DNA of 64,000 nucleotides, from positions 1,426,001 to 1,490,000 of the forward strand of contig NZ_JAIVKJ010000001.1 in NCBI RefSeq assembly GCF_020524885.1, written 5' to 3'. Every line of letters begins with the position of its first letter. Positions within the stretch are counted from its first letter, which is position 1. Positions 62,635 to 64,000 of this stretch are shown piece by piece. The stretch comes from Microbulbifer elongatus (GTDB lineage: Bacteria; Pseudomonadota; Gammaproteobacteria; Pseudomonadales; Cellvibrionaceae). Both the position numbers and the translations under genes were made by a program. Below the pieces are notes generated by a model that was not told the DNA's origin, did not search any database, and saw only the letters and a program-made list of their open reading frames with translations.

Positions 62635-64000
62635 TTAGTCCTCCAGATTCGGACGCAGCCAGCGCTCCAGCTCCTGCTCCTTCATTCCCTTGCGTTCCGC
62701 AAGGCTGGCCAGCTGATCGCGGCTGATCTTGCCCACATTGAAATACTTGGATTCCGGGTGTGCAAAATACCATCCGCTCACGGCGGCAGCGGGCATCATG
62801 GCAAAGCTGGAGGTGAGTTCGATACCGGCATTCTGTTCTGCGTTGAGTAGCTTGAACAGGGTGGCTTTCTCGGTATGGTCCGGGCAGGCAGGGTAGCCCG
62901 GCGCAGGACGGATACCGGAGTAGGCCTCTTTGATCAGCTGCTCGTTGCTCAGGGTCTCATCGGGCTGGTAGCCCCAGTAATTTTTACGCACTTCGCGGTG
63001 CAGGTACTCCGCAAAGGACTCGGCCAGTCGGTCCGCCAGTGCTTTGACCATGATCGCGCTGTAATCGTCGTGCTTGGCTTCATACTTTGCCGCCAGCTCG
63101 TCCGCGCCGATACCCGTGGTAACGGCAAAGCCGCCAACATAGTCCGCCACCCCGGAGTCCGCCGGCGCAACGAAGTCCGCCAGAGAGCGGCAGAGGCCAT
63201 CGCCACCACGTTTCTGCACCTGCTGGCGCATCTGGTGCAGGCGCGCCATTTCTTCGCTGCGGCTTTCATCCGTGTACACAATGATGTCGTCGCCATCGCT
63301 GTTTGCGGGCCACAGGCCGAATACCGCGCGCGCGGTGAGGCGCTTGTTGTCGATGATATCGGTCAGCATGGTTTGCGCATTCTTGAACAGGTCTGTGGCG
63401 GCTTCGCCCACCACTTCATCGTTGAGGATTGCCGGGTACTTGCCGGCCAGGTCCCAGGAGATGAAGAAGGGGGTCCAGTCGATGGTATCGACGAGTTTTT
63501 CCAGCGGGAAATCGTCCAGCACGGTCAGGCCGGGGTTGTTCGGCACCTTCGGCTCGAAGCTTGCCCAGTCAAATTGCGGGCCGGCTTTCAATGCGTCTTC
63601 ATAGCTGAGGCGTGGATCGTTGCGTCTGCGATTGGCAGTACGCACGCGTACTTTTTCGTATTCTTCCTGAATGCCTTTTATAAAGGCTGGACGAAGCTCA
63701 TCCGAGAGCAGGTTGCTGGCGACACCCACTGCGCGGGAGGCGTCTGCCACATACACGGTCTGGTTGCGTTTGAATTGCGGATCAATCTTGACTGCAGTGT
63801 GCGCCTTGGAGGTGGTGGCTCCGCCAATCATCAGGGGAATGTCGAAACCCTGGCGCTCCATTTCCGCAGCGACATGCACCATTTCGTCCAGGGACGGGGT
63901 GATCAGGCCGGACAGGCCGATGATGTCGCAGTTCTCGTCCTTCGCTGTCTGCAGAATAGTTTCCGCCGGCACCATTACGCCGAGGTCGATCACTTCGAAG
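62635..64000 (-). CDS. metH: cobalamin-dependent methionine synthase, C-terminal part
   Basis: The frame runs off the right edge; about 454 codons are visible. It begins inside the cobalamin-binding domain ([14 protein letters not shown]..., [32 protein letters not shown]), then the SAM-dependent reactivation domain ([45 protein letters not shown]). It moves a methyl group from methyl-B12 to homocysteine, and the domain visible here restores oxidised cobalamin. The usual B12 riboswitch, if any, lies outside the window. Confidence 0.97.
   Translation of the reverse strand, partial: FEVIDLGVMVPAETILQTAKDENCDIIGLSGLITPSLDEMVHVAAEMERQGFDIPLMIGGATTSKAHTAVKIDPQFKRNQTVYVADASRAVGVASNLLSDELRPAFIKGIQEEYEKVRVRTANRRRNDPRLSYEDALKAGPQFDWASFEPKVPNNPGLTVLDDFPLEKLVDTIDWTPFFISWDLAGKYPAILNDEVVGEAATDLFKNAQTMLTDIIDNKRLTARAVFGLWPANSDGDDIIVYTDESRSEEMARLHQMRQQVQKRGGDGLCRSLADFVAPADSGVADYVGGFAVTTGIGADELAAKYEAKHDDYSAIMVKALADRLAESFAEYLHREVRKNYWGYQPDETLSNEQLIKEAYSGIRPAPGYPACPDHTEKATLFKLLNAEQNAGIELTSSFAMMPAAAVSGWYFAHPESKYFNVGKISRDQLASLAERKGMKEQELERWLRPNLED

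Overview
The window reads as a compact, GC-rich chromosome segment of a gammaproteobacterium. The complete cmoA/cmoB/cmoM tRNA-wobble pathway, rsmJ, slyX, yciH, greB, a TyrR-type regulator beside phhA and a TolC/MFP/RND efflux operon all fit that class. A marine or soil heterotroph of the Cellvibrionales type (Microbulbifer-like) is my guess from gene style only; no rRNA or other marker in the window proves it. I see no tRNA, rRNA, CRISPR array, phage or insertion sequence.

Layout. 1-5.3 kb: end of an EamA transporter, an acyl-CoA dehydrogenase, the azlCD exporter, a DcaP-like outer membrane protein and a lipoprotein. 5.4-16.4 kb: greB with an S9 peptidase, a divergent BKACE-family cleavage enzyme, an AGCS symporter, then a TetR regulator divergent from a biotin-dependent acyl-CoA carboxylase/dehydrogenase operon. 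16.6-26.3 kb: a large protein with a degenerate M48 domain, yciH, a potassium channel with a zinc ribbon, a serine hydrolase, slyX, an OmpA-like lipoprotein, an LEA-like membrane-anchored protein and rsmJ. 26.3-42.5 kb: sdaA, cmoB-cmoA, an M16C peptidase, cmoM, a J-domain protein, a porin, msrA, a mercaptopyruvate sulfurtransferase, a lipoprotein hydrolase, a TRIC-type channel and gcdH. 42.7-48.7 kb: an overlapping outer-membrane-factor/adaptor/RND operon. 48.9-51.2 kb: an AT-richer run of five small unrelated genes in one orientation, with features of integron gene cassettes. 51.2-64 kb: an antiporter, a class V PLP enzyme with an Lrp regulator, phhA/phhR, a CaiB-type CoA-transferase, sulfite reductase with its DUF934 partner, small membrane proteins and the 3' part of metH.

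How genes work together. Three regulatory links can be read from the DNA. (1) An 18-bp palindrome, ACCAAGC-N4-GCTTGGT, lies in the TetR/carboxylase intergenic region and again in the S9 peptidase/BKACE intergenic region 7.6 kb away, suggesting one regulon for branched acyl-CoA breakdown. (2) A 15-mer, ATTTGTGATCACRTT, lies upstream of both gcdH and the distant CoA-transferase gene, suggesting a split glutarate/lysine degradation module. (3) A perfect TyrR box sits between phhA and phhR. CmoA, CmoB and CmoM together would complete the mcmo5U34 modification.

The most unusual material is the cassette-like region at 49-51 kb, the pseudopeptidase-like 899-residue protein, and the two candidate split regulons. 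I do not claim a proven new system.
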